A stretch of 64,000 nucleotides of DNA from Mytilus galloprovincialis (taxonomy: Eukaryota; Mollusca; Bivalvia; Mytilida; Mytilidae). Shown piece by piece: positions 1 through 12,142 of this stretch. The position numbers and the translations under genes are program-made. Under the pieces are notes generated by a model. It searched no databases. It saw only the letters and a list, made by a program, of their open reading frames with translations, and was not told the origin of the DNA. The DNA lies in contig NC_134846.1 in assembly GCF_965363235.1 (NCBI RefSeq), positions 6,019,001-6,083,000 of the forward strand, given 5' to 3'. Each line of letters opens with the position of its first letter. The stretch's first letter is position 1.

Positions 1-726
1 CCGTCAATTAGCTTCATTATTTATAATTCCCATCTAACAAGGTCGTTTTGCTCCAAAAATTAATTTGATAGTTTCGATATTGTTTTGTACACAATTTTTC
101 ATAAGTTGATTATTTTTGAGTTTTTTGTAGTGTGATTTGATTTTGAATTGTATTTTTTTGGCTGTATTTCCTGAAAATGAATAGTTTTGTTGATTAAATT
201 TTGACTTTTTATAAAATTTACTCGAATCCTTTAGATCAATTTTCCTGTATAATGGCTAGTTATAGTAATAAAGTTTACTCCTACTAGGCACACAAGGAGA
301 AAGAATGGAAAAAATGCATGGTGTGTCAATGTTCTACATCAGAGTAATTAATATGTATGCGAGCGGTCAATGTATGTGAAGAAATGGTGACTTTGCTTTC
401 TCTCGGAGGTCTACTTCCTATACACAAGGTGATAGGATGTTCCACAAGAATATTTCATGTTTTTAGGCTTGAAAATATTTAGGTCGGGAAGACTATCAGC
501 AATATATGAGTAGATCAATAAAGTTCCCATAACTTGTTCGTCTGTAATCCTTCTTAGAGTTCCCCCCCCCCCAACCCAGTCCCGAGGCATCTACATATAA
601 TTCAATGCGAGAATTCATGCGTTGTTGCTGTTTTTATTAGATACGATCTCAAACATTTAATAAAATCTGCCGAAAGAGACCAACGAAATAGAGTAAATTC
701 GAGCCAAAAGGTATTTCAGGTAATAG
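1..726. other. No gene seen; AT-rich flank
   Basis: I see no coding exon, RNA gene or recognisable repeat here. The only compositional oddity is a short run of Cs near 565-574. Confidence 0.5.
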
Positions 727-1345
727 AAGAGGGACGAAAGATACCAAAGGGACAGTCAAACTCATAAATCTAAAACAAACTGACAACGCCATGACTAAAA
801 ATGAAAAAGACAAACAAACAACAGCACACATGACACAACATAGAAAACTAAAGAATAAACAACACGAACCCACCAAAAAACTAGGGGTGATCTCAGGTGC
901 TCCGGAAGGGTAAGCAGATCCTGCTCTACATGTTGCACCCGTCATGTTGCTTATGTGATAACAAATCCGGTAAATAGTCTAATTCGGTAGGTCACATTTA
1001 TGAAAGGGAAGGGGATTGTAGTTACGACGTAAGGAACATATTCGATATCATTTGTGAAACGGTTATTCCATAACGGTCAACCAACTCGTGATTGCGTCCG
1101 TAAAATTTACGAAGGGATGATTTCAACTTCACCATTTGAAACTCTTGGTTTTATAGCTTCCTTGTGAGCAGCAACCCTCTAGCAAGAAAATCTTGATAGG
1201 AAATGCAAGCACGGGACTATCGTATCAATTGGGAGATATATACCCCGTCTGCAGGTGCTGCTGGAATGTTGCTACTTAGAAATGGAAAGTACGTTCACAA
1301 TTGGAAAGCTGAAATCATCTCTTTTGTCGTAAAGTTTGTCAATTA
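727..1345 (-). mobile_element. 3' end of a retroelement (RT C-terminus plus 3' tail), broken
   Basis: On the minus strand, about 1345 down to 1005 reads as the C-terminal end of a reverse transcriptase of the kind whose catalytic part carries GIPMGTNCAP and a YIDD-type motif. Recognisable phrases include IPAAP, GVYISQLIRYSRAC and FYGRNHELVDRYGI. It is followed by a shared 3' tail (about 1000 to 727) that recurs at 42058-42246 and 48304-48581. I infer a Penelope-like or other non-LTR retroelement; the family is not certain. It is an old, inactive piece. The reading frames in its tail are by-products of the repeat, not genes. Confidence 0.75.
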
Positions 1346-1564
1346 CTAGGTGTAAGTCAAGATATAATGCCGACTTAACTTTATTTGTAGTATCCTTTAT
1401 CTCTAGCTCGAATAGATGGTCGTTCCATACCAGACTATAGAACCTGATCGCAAATAAACAAGCGTTACTTAAATATCTAGGTGATTTTACTCATTGTCAT
1501 CATGCTCAGTACCCGGTGTTGACGTCAGAACAGGATAAACTGTATTTTTGTTGACCCAATTGTC

Positions 1565-2200
1565 GTGACGATGTTACATGTGTTATCTTCCACAGGGTTA
1601 ACTGACTGCCAGAAAGAGGCAGACAGGCGAAAAATCCTGCATGCAATGTGTAATGTTGAAGAGTTTGGAAGGCAAAACAAGAAGGGTCGAATTATTACAA
1701 AGTCGCCAGATACAGATGTCCTTATTCGTTGTGCGTATTTTTTTTTTCATCAATGAAAAACACCCATAACTATGGTTTCAAAGACGAATAACTAGCAATA
1801 AAGATGGACGTAGATTCCATCCTGTACATGAATTGTGCAGTGTGTTGAACCATTTTATGTGTAAAGTTTTGTCTGCTGTGCATGCTTTGACAGGTTGTGT
1901 TCGGAATCGGGGGGAAACAAGTTTAAAAGGACAATCTTGGAGACTTGATTTAGACCATTTGTCAGCGGTGACATTGCTATGTTGATGTCAGCCGGACATT
2001 TGTTGCAAGACTCTATGACCAGAAACGGAAAGCTAAATTTGACCACAGTGATTAAAATAAACTCCGTGTAAATAAAGCTAAACAAAAAGATATCTTAGCC
2101 CAACTACCCCAATGCAAATCAACTTTTCTGCAACATGTTCTGAGAGCTTCATTTAAGACAACTACTTGGACTTCTTCAAATATTGCACAGCAGTCTGTTT
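1565..2200 (+). mobile_element. Decayed remnant of an EADTR/SPDTDV mobile-associated gene family
   Basis: The first 60 codons read VLSSTGLTDCQKEAD..., then KSPDTDVLI. This resembles a protein family that is highly repeated in bivalve, cnidarian and other invertebrate genomes and is characterised by EADTR and SPDTDV blocks. Further downstream, the stretch near 2100-2180 recalls the family's QHVLRA..T..W block. The role of the family is unknown to me and its mobile nature is inferred from its copy number. The copy is broken and old. It lies just downstream of the RT tail, so the two may have been part of one larger insertion. Confidence 0.5.
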
Positions 2201-2369
2201 TAGACTTCGGGTAGGAAGACACAAAAGGATTAACCCGAACTTTGTCCGTGTCAAGGCAGTGAAGCGTGCTGTAATGCTAATACGCGTATTGAATCCGCAA
2301 ACGATGACAAAGAGATTGACCCATATCTACGATTCTTGTAAACAATGTTCCAATGTAACGTTTTGATTT

Positions 2370-4680
2370 TTTTACAGGCAGTTTATCCCTGTTTATGGAA
2401 TACTATATTTGTTGGAATGTAGCTTTTCAATGACAAGTCATATATGATTCAAACTAGCATTAGTATCCATCATTCTCCAAGACAATTGACGAGTATTCAC
2501 ATTTGTAATGGCAGCCCTCTACATAATCAATCAAATTTGTCGTTTTGACATCCTTGGAAGAATATGCTTTTGATTTATTTGTTTTGTAGCATTTTTATGC
2601 ATTATATATTAGAAAATTCTCGTTTTTTCCTCATTGTTGAATTAATGATATTTTCAGGTTTGATCGTTTACACCAATTTCAGAAATTTTGACCATTGTAG
2701 GTTTTTACGACCAAAATTTTCTTAATGTACACAATTTTCATCTTTCGTCGATATATAATTTAGATGTGTATTCTTCTGGAACAATAAAGTTTAAAAAATG
2801 AACTTCAGTTGCAGTACTGTATTATACAGAGCGATAAACCATGCCTGTAAATGGAGACAAACTAACATTTAAAGATGCGTAACTGACTCTATGGAGGTTC
2901 TACATACGTAATTTGCAGCTTATTTTAACAGCTATATCACACCATAACGATTAACGTACAGTCGAATATTACCAATTGAAATGAAGATTGGATTCGAAAT
3001 TAAATACCTTTTGTACATTTTTAGAAACATACCATAATATGAGAACCTTTTGGTTCTCATTTGATCTTTCTCTGATTAAAACATTGTCTTCTTGAATTTC
3101 CGCTCTTTACAAACGTTCTTATATATTATGATTGAACATCGAAAAAATATTTGTAGCTCTTAAATTCACAAATGAAGCAACACAATTGAGCAAGGCATAG
3201 TTTGATCACTTCTCTAGCTGACTTTCAGAATAGTTTAAACATATTTTATTTTCAAAAACATTGACAATATGATTAGACACAAGTTTTGCAACTTATAACG
3301 TCTTCTCCATTACATACAAATAATAAATAACCGAACAAAAATAAAATACATAATTAATAATAACATCATAAACTATATTAGTATGAAGACATGCAATTAA
3401 CAAGAATTTAAACGACATGGCTCATCAATTCCTAAAAGTCGAGTTGACCGTACATTTTTTATGATAGACCTACGGAATGAGGATCATTTTTCACCCTTTT
3501 GTTATATATATTTTTTGTTTTACTTTTAATACAAATGTGTTTTAGGAAGAAAGGGGTTCATAGTGTACAGCGTTCTTGTAGGCTCTTTCGTGAACCTTCT
3601 TTTTTTATTTGCAACCAAGCAAACGACTGGCAATGTGATTCTTCAGAGGGATTTTTAAGTTCATATTTCCGGGGCCCATCAATTTTCAACCGAGAGTTTA
3701 TCTCATATAAGTTCTGTCAAAAATGGTTATGAATATATTCGTTTTAATCTTTTATTAAGCGAGTTAGGGGCTGGTAACAAATCATTTACCAATCATCAGA
3801 ATTTAAAATAGCAACCTGAATTGAATTCTGAACAATCCAACCCATAATGCATCTATAAATCAACTCCTTTTCCTATTTTATTTCTGGATATTAAGTATGC
3901 ATTATAGTTTACATCAGACAAAATAGATAGAATTACGGCAAGCTAGAAAAAACCCAGTAAAATATCGTTTCATCTCGGCCTCTACTAAGTGTTCTACAAC
4001 TAATCTTTCAGTGTTGTTAACAAATTCATCAACTACTATCAAATAGCTTATCGTAAACTATAGTAATAAAATATATAAAAATAGTTAAATTTACTATTTT
4101 TTTTGTGTAAAAATTCTTTAAATGTTTAAGATAAATTACGTGCTTCTGATTGTTCTTTTGATTCTATTGACAGTTTTGATCTTTTACACTTTACACTACA
4201 CTTCCACACACTCTTATCAAACACCAGTTTTTCTATTGAACTAAATAGCTGTTTGGTGAATCTGAATGCAAATATATTTGCTGCAACTCATTTAAAACAT
4301 TCTCCTCAAATGAGAAAGGTTAATTTGCTAGATATACTTACTGCAGGTGCGATGAAATGATTGAAGCTATTTTCTACTTGATAATATTTATGTACGTTTC
4401 AGCAACATAGTTTATCGACAGGTTTTTGGTATTCCAATGGGCACGTAATGCACCCCTTTTATAGCAGACTTGTTTTGTACTGTTATGAATTACAGTTTTT
4501 GACCAAACTCAGTGAAGACCCGTCTAAATCAGCAACAAATACCGTTATCTTGATAATTGTTTTTCGTTCAATAATAAAGAATTTTCTAAATATACTGCTG
4601 AAATTTACCCAAATGAGCTTACTTTAAATCTATCAATTTAAACGGTAATGACTGTCCTTTCTTAGAGTAAGATATTTTGG
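2370..4680. other. Gene-poor intergenic DNA
   Basis: AT-rich sequence with short chance frames only. I found no domain, no paired splice sites around a conserved block and no repeat that I recognise. Confidence 0.45.
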
Positions 4681-4689
4681 AAATTCCAC

Positions 4690-4850
4690 ACTAAAATTTT
4701 ACACCACTGACCCGTCCAAGGTTAGAGGGAGGGTTGGGATCCCGCTAACATGTTTAACACAGCCACATTCTGTTTGAATGCGCCTGTCTTAAGTCAGGAG
4801 CCTGTTATTCAGTGGCTGTCGTTTGTTGGTGTAATACATATATTAGTGCC
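4690..4850 (+). repeat. Interspersed bivalve repeat fragment
   Basis: About 160 bp centred on GTTGGGATCCCGCTAACATG and AAGTCAGGAGCCTGT, a sequence I recognise as widespread in mollusc genomes. It is non-coding, with no terminal repeats visible in this copy. Confidence 0.5.
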
Positions 4851-5394
4851 TAACAAGATTTTGTGAGGTAGACGAAATTGACTTTAATACGATCGTATTG
4901 ACTTTTGATGTCCAGAAATAGACAGATCGGACATATATGCATATGTTGACTTTATTTACTTACTACTTAAGTTTTGGATTAAATGTGATTTACATATTCG
5001 AATGAGACTGAAAAATGCTTTTGTTTGGTTATGATAAATAATAATTTTACCTGCCGTAGCCGTGCGTAAAATATATTTCGGTATTTCTCTCAAGAAAATG
5101 ACTTGTTTAATGGAACAAAAAGTCTTATTTGTAAACTTTCTCTTTTGTCTTCACAATAGGCTTTAAAAAAAAAATCTATCAACTGTGTATTCGGAAAACT
5201 TTTTGAAAATAGAAGAAGAAGTGGCAATTCTTACCTCTCATACCTTAACTTTCATTGATAAAGTATAATATTGAATCGTCCAGTGTCCAGTTTGAAGGTC
5301 ATTTTAGTAACCGTACACATTCTTGCACGTTCTTATTAATCAATATTCATGTATGAAACGCATAAACAAGTTTTAAGGTAAACTAATAACAACA

Positions 5395-5505
5395 ATTTTC
5401 TCATTGTTGAAGACCGTAAGGTGACCTATAGCTGTTAATTTCTGTGTCATTTGGTCTCTTGTAGAGAGTTGTACCATTGGCATTCAAACCACATCATTTT
5501 TTTAT
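5395..5505 (-). repeat. Copy of a high-copy mussel repeat
   Basis: In reverse orientation this matches pieces at 35360-35460 and 57433-57625: a block around a GGCCTTCAACAATGAG-like core and a block around GCCAATGAGACAACT. It lies in the intergenic region and is non-coding. Confidence 0.55.
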
Positions 5506-6345
5506 CATTTTTTTTACAGTTAATCATGTTTTAAAATTATAATGGAACTGTTCCCTGTTATTCCGTTTCTTTTGAAAACATCGCCTAAAAGGCATTTCGG
5601 GGGTCTTCGCAAATCATTGATATTAAAGTAACAGATAAAGTTGGTCTAGATCTTTTATAAAAAGTTAAAATTTTGAGAGTAGTATGTGATTTATGTCTAA
5701 GACTTTTGATGTAAATATAGAAATATTGTGTGTTTTATCATGACTACGGCTGAGATTTCTAAAAAACACCTTATTGGTTTTTGATTATTTTTTCTAACTT
5801 TGCCAAATAAGAGGAGATAACTCAGATAAAGTAGTTTTTTTATAATGGAAAGTGTTGTGAGTTTACCTATTTTAATCTGTAACAAGAAAACAAGTTCGGT
5901 GACCCCATTTTTTCTTTTTCGTATCTGAACATGCTGAAAGCATGTAATTATAGCTATCTTCTCGCATTCTAGCTGATAATTCTATCGTGAAGTCTTCTTT
6001 TTATCACACACAGTTTGGTGTTTCATGCATAATCTATACAGAATCTGACAATTTTACACAACCTGTAGCGTGAAAAATGTCCGGTGACCCATACTTTTTA
6101 TTATACTTTGGATAAAAGCATGAGGAAACTTTGTTTTGACAAATTATTAAAACATTCTATCAATTTTAATTAAGACACCCAAGCCACCTTGACAAAAAAA
6201 TTCCGCTCAATTTCTACATTTGTGCCAATAGTTCAACATTTATGAAAATTGTTATATAAAAAAGTCTAAAAGAAGTGGATGGTTCTTAATCTGTAATCTA
6301 AAAGAGATCATTGCATTATTTGGCCTTTTTACCGTTTTTGGATTC

Positions 6346-6392
6346 GAGCGTCACTGATGAGTCTTTTGTAGACGAAACGCGCGTCTGGCGTA
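6346..6392 (+). ncRNA. Hammerhead ribozyme motif, core intact
   Basis: The order of parts is that of a hammerhead. Stem I 5' strand GAGCGTCA is followed by the conserved CTGATGA (6354-6360), stem II GTC/GAC around a 7-nt loop, GAAA (6374-6377), a very short stem III (ACG/CGT, 2-nt loop) ending in GTC, and stem I 3' strand TGGCGT. Predicted cleavage lies between 6385 and 6386. Stem I pairs for six positions, including G-U pairs. It sits in the 3' part of a truncated copy of the interspersed element best seen at 40560-40915. Activity is inferred, not shown. A tiny stem III is known from schistosome-type and Penelope-associated hammerheads. Confidence 0.75.
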
Positions 6393-6483
6393 TATACTAA
6401 ATTTAGTCCTGGCATATATGATGAGTTTATTTATAAAGGGTTTCAACAATTACTGGAACATACGACTAATCTGTTAAATGTTG

Positions 6484-6800
6484 CCTAAATAAAGGCAACA
6501 GTAATATACCACTTTTCAAAACTCGTAAATCGATGGAAAAAAAAACAAAATCGGGGTAACAAACTAAAACTGAGGGAAACGCATTAAATATAAGAGGAGA
6601 ACAACGACATAACATTAAAATGTAACACACACAGAAACGGACTTAGCATTAGACAAAATCCAATGAGAATAACAAATATAACATCAAAACCAAATACATG
6701 AATTTGGGATAGAAAAGTACCGTGACACGTCATATAGTAATGCGAATTCACACACAAATATAAGAGAAAACAAACGACACAACGTTAAAATGTAACCTAA
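6484..6800 (-). repeat. Interspersed repeat, reverse copy of the 23.1-23.5 kb family
   Basis: Read on the minus strand it follows the same order as 23170-23540: a GGTTACATTTTAACG-like block, a CCAAATTCATGTATTTGG block and an end reading ACTGTTGCCTTTA. It is non-coding and about 320 bp long. Confidence 0.6.
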
Positions 6801-6809
6801 GATTGTAAG

Positions 6810-8010
6810 TAAAAAGATTTCGTAAACACCTAACCGCATCTTCCACAGCTTTTATATATGTATAAATTTAAATTGGCAATAGAGAAGAAATATCGTATTG
6901 CACGATATCTAATGTGGTCTCTGTTCCTTTGACTGTATTTATACTTCATGCAGAAAAATTGAATTATTTTCTAATGATATGCAAGCAAATGTGCCTTTTT
7001 AACATTCGTGGCGTCACGATAGGAAGTTGATAGGATTGACCAATGAAGAACTGAGATCAAACGGTCCGCACCTCAAGTTGATAATATTTTACTCTTACAT
7101 TGATACCAGTGGGTTATCGGATTTATCCGATCAAGATAGTTAAATTATCAATTTCAAAGTCCAAGGCTATGCGAGGACTTTAAATTTATAACTCAACTAT
7201 TGATATTGGAAAAAAAACCGATAATCCACGAGTAATTATATTAGAATATGTTTCTCTAATGATTGAACTATAATTTTTCAGTTTTTGTTAACCGAAAATC
7301 CCCTTCGAGTGCCTTCCACATTCCACATATTTGTCAATTTCTATAACACCTTTTAGCATATTTGATTTATCCAGTGAGCTAATAAAGGTTATGACGCTAA
7401 AACTCATTTCCCGGTAACTACACGTTCATTATTTGTTTTTATAAAATGTGTTGTTATTCTGTTACGCCTTTCCGTAATTTATATAGTTAGTTTGATTATA
7501 TTCTTAATCTATTTATGTGTTCCAGTCTAGGAGGATTATTCATCTTTAACGTCAAAACATCGTACCGTCGCTACCTTTCCGTCTCTCATACGTATCCGTT
7601 ACATGAAAATTGCAAGGGCATTACGATCACGAGGAACATTTCTTTGAGACGTCATCTTGGACACAATTCGTGGCTAACAACAGAGTGAGTTAATTCTACA
7701 ACATTGTATTTGAACCCTTCAAATTGCTCTCTACATATTTGAACCTTTTCTCCGTGAAATACCTGGAATTTATCTGTTCTTGAAAGTACAACATTTTCTC
7801 GCATTCAACGGACTGTGCTATCAATTAGTAATTTACCTTTGACATTTCGTTATAATAACATTAATTGAACACATTGTAAAATTGTATTTTATTTGTTTTT
7901 CAGCTTTTTACCATTTGTTAGATTGGTTTGAGAATAAATTATCAGCACCTGATAGTCTTTTCTGCTTGAGCCCAATCGTCGGTTATACTTAGTGGTCAGG
8001 CCATTACAGT
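6810..8010. other. Intergenic, no supported feature
   Basis: A slightly more complex stretch at about 7510-7690 gives a 57-codon open frame (MCSSLGGLFIFNV...), but I recognise no domain in it and do not call it a gene. Confidence 0.35.
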
Positions 8011-8011
8011 T

Positions 8012-8290
8012 GTGTTGACATGAATATCAATTATATGGTCATTTTATAAATCAACAGTTTTCAAAACTACGAATTATTCAAAATACTAAGGATTTTCTCA
8101 TCCCAGGCATAAATTACCTAAGCCGTATTTGGCACATGTGTTTTTGGAATTTTTGGTCCCCAATGCTCTTTAACTTTATACTTGTTTGGCTTTCTAACTT
8201 TTTATATCTGAGTGTCAATAATTAGTCTTATGTAGACGGACTTTGCGTCTAGGGTATCAAATTACAAGCCTGGTACCTTTGATAACTATT
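8012..8290 (+). mobile_element. Diverged copy of the hammerhead-bearing element
   Basis: It aligns block by block with 40648-40915: GTTGACATGAATATCAATTA, then AAGGATTTTCTCATCCCAGG, GCCGTATTTGGCACA, CTTGTTTGGCTTT, and the 3' end CCTGGTACCTTTGATAACT. The ribozyme core at 8210-8260 has decayed: the CTGATGA and GAAA elements are both lost. This is an old copy about 440 bp upstream of the GPCR. Confidence 0.75.
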
Positions 8291-8825
8291 CGGAAAGATT
8301 TAATTTGCCATATAACTAGAAAAATTTTAAGAATAATTTTGCCAAAGGCTCGTTTTATTTATGTTGAAATTAAGAAACATGAGTTGATATCAAGGCACAC
8401 CAATATGTATTTGAAATGTAATTATCAAATTTATTTTGGAATAGAACAATTAAGTCGCAGATTAAAAAAAGTCTTGCTAATGTTAAAAAACGTATCGGAT
8501 TTGCTTTATATAAGATTTGTAACCATAGCATCTGAATATGTTTAGTATTAAGTCTGTGACAAACATCATGCTAATAGCACAGTAATACAAATAACTATAA
8601 CTATAAAAGCAGAATCATTAACTTAAATTGAAACAAATCATTGGATGATATAAGTAGATTTGGCCAAATCTTGTATCTCATACAAATATAGGCAACGTTT
8701 AACGATTTTAGTCCGATTTTTGATAAATGAAACATATGGACATATTAGATTAAGACTTTCATTATCTTCATTTAAGACTTAATTTTAGCTGTGTGAACGA
8801 TTACAGTAGACTAGCAAGCTGTATT

Positions 8826-9761
8826 ATGAATTTTACTAGTGCAGAAAATCAGACGAGTCTTGGTCAAAATTATTTATTTGCAAGAATAAATTCCGGAATT
8901 GGGGTGTTATCGATGGTGCTAAACTTTGTAGTGCTTGTAGGATTTTTAACAACCAAAACACTTAGAGACAATTCATTTTATAGGCTACTTATCCCGATAA
9001 TTGCAGTTCGTTTTATAGGATCAACAGGTTTGTTTGGATATAACATTGTAATTATTACATATTTGGAAAGAATCAAGTATATATGTTTTATAAGTATGGC
9101 AGTTGGAATGCTAATGACGGTATTATCAACAATGCAAACCGTCGTCGTGTCTTTTGACCGTTGCTAAGCATCATTACCATTACCTACCTCCGTTATCCTC
9201 AGAAGAAGAAAGATTCTTATTTGTATTGCTACTACAGTTTGGTCATTAATATTTCTCAGTATGGTATTTATTTCAGCTGTAAACATTGGCGATGGAGACT
9301 GTTACGCCTTGCAATCATTTCATACCAATCCAGAATCTAGTATGCTCGGTTCTGTAGTCCTTTTTGTAACCCTTCTTGTTGATATTATGTTTTGTATATT
9401 AACTTTGCGTAATATCCGAAAGAAATATCATTCAGTCGGTATAATGATGTTTACTACTAAGTCAAATCCAACAATAGTGTGCCAACGAGGTATTAACTTG
9501 TTCGCAACGCCTTCCTTGCAGACAAAATTGAAAAATAAACGTCATGCTCTAGTTGTGGTGTTGTTTGTTGTTGTAACACATGCAGTGACATATTTGGCGC
9601 GAATAGTCATGATAATCTTCATTAGACTGGACACTTTAGAAATAAACAGTATGAACGATATTTTCATTTTATTTAACTTCCTTACGTTTATATTTGACGC
9701 CATTTTCTGCATCATTTCAGTACGTCCATTGCGAGAGATATTTACACGAAATTTTATTTGA
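8826..9761 (+). pseudogene. Class A (rhodopsin-like) GPCR, interrupted
   Basis: A single reading frame of 311 codons that would give a seven-helix receptor if read through one stop. The N-terminus has glycosylation sites NFT and NQT. TM1 contains the conserved Asn (VLNFVV), a Cys precedes TM3 (YICF), and TM3 ends in SFDRC, a DRY-type motif. TM5, TM6 (HALVVVLFVVV) and TM7 follow, ending in a short helix-8-like LREIF. The frame stops at 9165-9167, right after DRC. Between about 9163 and 9206 the shifted frame reads LLSIITITYLRYPQ, a convincing second intracellular loop, so two compensating indels are likely, not one point change. The Asp of TM2 and the Asn-Pro of NPxxY are not recognisable (VRF and DAIF instead). 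I chose the ATG at 8826, before the glycosylation sites. A TTTTAG acceptor-like site at 8783-8788 leaves an upstream exon possible. The ligand cannot be told. Confidence 0.75.
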
Positions 9762-10447
9762 TTATAGGATATGGAAACTTAAACTTAGGAAAATTAGTGA
9801 AACCAATGTAATTTTACCATTCTGCTAGTAACCCTTTAATTCATTTTGGAATATAACTCATTTAAAAATAAGAAAATTACATTCGAACAACTCTCTTATT
9901 TAATATACATCAACTGGATTTGTGCGGAACCATTTTGAAGTGGAATTTGGAAATCAACATATTACTTGTAATAACAATTGTCCGAACATGTATGGTCAAG
10001 AATACAATACAATCTAAAGAAAAACTAACAGAAAGCCACTGATGAATTAAAAGTCATTCAAAGTAGACACAATAATTTTAGTTCAAATACATTGAATCAA
10101 TCTGCAATTGTACTGTTTGAAAAAAATATTCAAACACTGGTTTGCATTCTTTTGGAATTAACCCGGATGTGACTGACACTTAAGGAGAAGCTGCCATCAC
10201 AGAATATTTCGGATCATATTTTTTGTAAGATGTACATTAATATTGTTTAATTTTCTTTGTGCATACTTTCCATCACCTGTTTTTTTTAGCACACGGTTGT
10301 CAGAATCAAATAATAAATATGATTTTTTTTTGTTTAAACTACATGTTGGGAACGGCATTGAAATTGGGTCTTTAATTGACATACAATGTTGAAATCATTA
10401 ACATTTAGAATGATTTTTGCAAATAATATTTTAATTTGCTATCTTCA

Positions 10448-10755
10448 ATATATTATACTCCTTCGTAATTAATTCCATTTTCTATGTGCATATATTTAGA
10501 GTAAGAGTAATTAAGAGTTGGTAAACTAAGTGTATGATAAACATTTCTAGATTTTTATTCTAAATATACACACTATAATAAAATACAAACAGAAAAGTGT
10601 GAATTTCTTGAAATATATCAAAATGAATCCACAAAAATGTATTACATAACCAGCAATATTTATCATACACTATATTTCCCAGCTCTAAATTACTAAAAAT
10701 GTATGCACTATATAGAAAATGGATGAAATAAAGAAGTATTATAATAAGATATACT
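10448..10755. repeat. Imperfect inverted repeat (foldback element)
   Basis: Arms of about 105 bp at 10448-10552 and 10650-10755 are reverse complements with scattered mismatches: CATTTTCTATGTGCATA against TATGCACTATATAGAAAATG, and GTGTATGATAAACAT against ATTTATCATACAC. The spacer is about 100 bp. It looks like a MITE or foldback element; no target duplication was identified. Confidence 0.6.
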
Positions 10756-10789
10756 GGATTGGTCCTAGGCCCGATTGATTTTAATTAAG

Positions 10790-10930
10790 ACATAATTCAT
10801 GAAGGCTTGAATATATCGTGTTTTTACCACGGGTTAGTCCTTTATGCCAAATAAGTTACCCTGAACGACAGCGAGGGGTAAAATATCAGCATAAAATCAC
10901 GATATTTTCATTCTCCCATGAATTATTTCG
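10790..10930. repeat. Short inverted repeat
   Basis: AATTCATG...ATATCGTG on the left mirrors CACGATAT...CATGAATT on the right, around a spacer containing GCGAGGGGTAAAA. It is probably another foldback element in the same intergenic block. Confidence 0.45.
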
Positions 10931-11501
10931 ATTCTAATAGGACAAATACGGCAATTCGAAGCGCTCTAGGTTGAGAAAAATATTTGCCGTTTCCAGAAAA
11001 AAAAACCACTATTAAATTGGCGTAAAAAACATGCTTGAACTATTTACAATTACGTTTTTAGATAGTTTTGGATGAATTTAAATGATGATTTACTTATATG
11101 TCTTAAATATATAAAAAAATGGCTTATAACACATTTTAGCATCGTTTGTTTACGTTTCCTTGTGAAAATTTTCGGTTTCACAAGCGTGTATTTTGCTCGT
11201 AAAATGCGGGTATTTTTACGTCATCGTTCTATGACGTCGGGAAGCTCATTCATAAAAAACATATGACGTGGGAGTACAATCGGAACAGCCCATTCAATAT
11301 ATTAATATTTTACCACGGGTGTGTACTCAAAGCGTATGGAGGACGTCATGTTAGAATATCAAATATTTAAACTCTTTAATCGATATACGATTCATGATAG
11401 CCTATCTGACTAAAGAATAAAGTATTTCTTAAAGATAGAACATTGTAGTAAGATACTTGAATATTATCTTTATCGTACTTGTTTTATTTTTTTTTGGATA
11501 A

Positions 11502-11506
<5 letters not shown>

Positions 11507-11539
<33 letters not shown>
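11507..11539 (+). repeat. (CT)n microsatellite
   Basis: About 16 perfect CT units interrupt otherwise AT-rich DNA downstream of the receptor gene. Confidence 0.9.
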
Positions 11540-11540
<1 letters not shown>

Positions 11541-11639
11541 ATATAATTTGGACACTTCATTTCAGTAATGTCCTTAATGATGTCTTAGACATCTTTCACA
11601 CTGACATTTTATATGAGATTAATGGGAATCTAGTCAATT

Positions 11640-11705
11640 CACATGATTTTTTTTCAATCTATGAGTTTGACTGTCCCTCTGGTATCTTTCGTCCCTCTGC
11701 ATTTT
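11640..11705 (+). repeat. Tail fragment of the RT-element 3' end
   Basis: ATGAGTTTGACTGTCCCTCT and GGTATCTTTCGTCCCTCTG match the terminal 50 bases of the 3' tail seen in full at 48304-48581 (there in reverse orientation). Confidence 0.65.
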
Positions 11706-12142
11706 GCTCTGTTAGGTATACGCTTGTTTGAGTTGAATTTTACTAATAATTTTTCTCGTGAATTTCAGGAGATATTCAAATATTTTCTTGAATAAGCTGA
11801 TCTGAAAAAAGTATATTATTTCCCTTTGTAGTCGTTAAGACTAATCATAGAACATAACACAGTTTGCATTGAAATATATTAAAAAAAATTGAACCTGACA
11901 AACTAGCACAGATTATTAAAAATCTATCATTTTTTAACAAAACAACCAATACGTGCTACGCCAAAATATCAAAATCCAAATGACAAGTTTGGTTTGGTCC
12001 ATTTTAACCTTTTGCAATTAATATACAGTTGATCTTATTTGTGGAAGGTAACACATCTAAACAATATTCAATACTTCCGTTCCTTATGTCCCAAGGGACT
12101 TTCAAGAAATTGAGGGAATGTTTCCAAAGTTGACTTATACGT

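Noticed and set aside
649-945. 98-codon and 92-codon minus-strand frames at 649-945 and 48238-48516 with a membrane-like sequence
   Set aside because: Both are translations of the same non-coding retroelement tail; the similarity is that of the repeat, not of a protein family.
7510-7690. 57-codon frame with fairly complex composition upstream of the GPCR
   Set aside because: No recognised domain, no strong splice sites and no second copy in the window.
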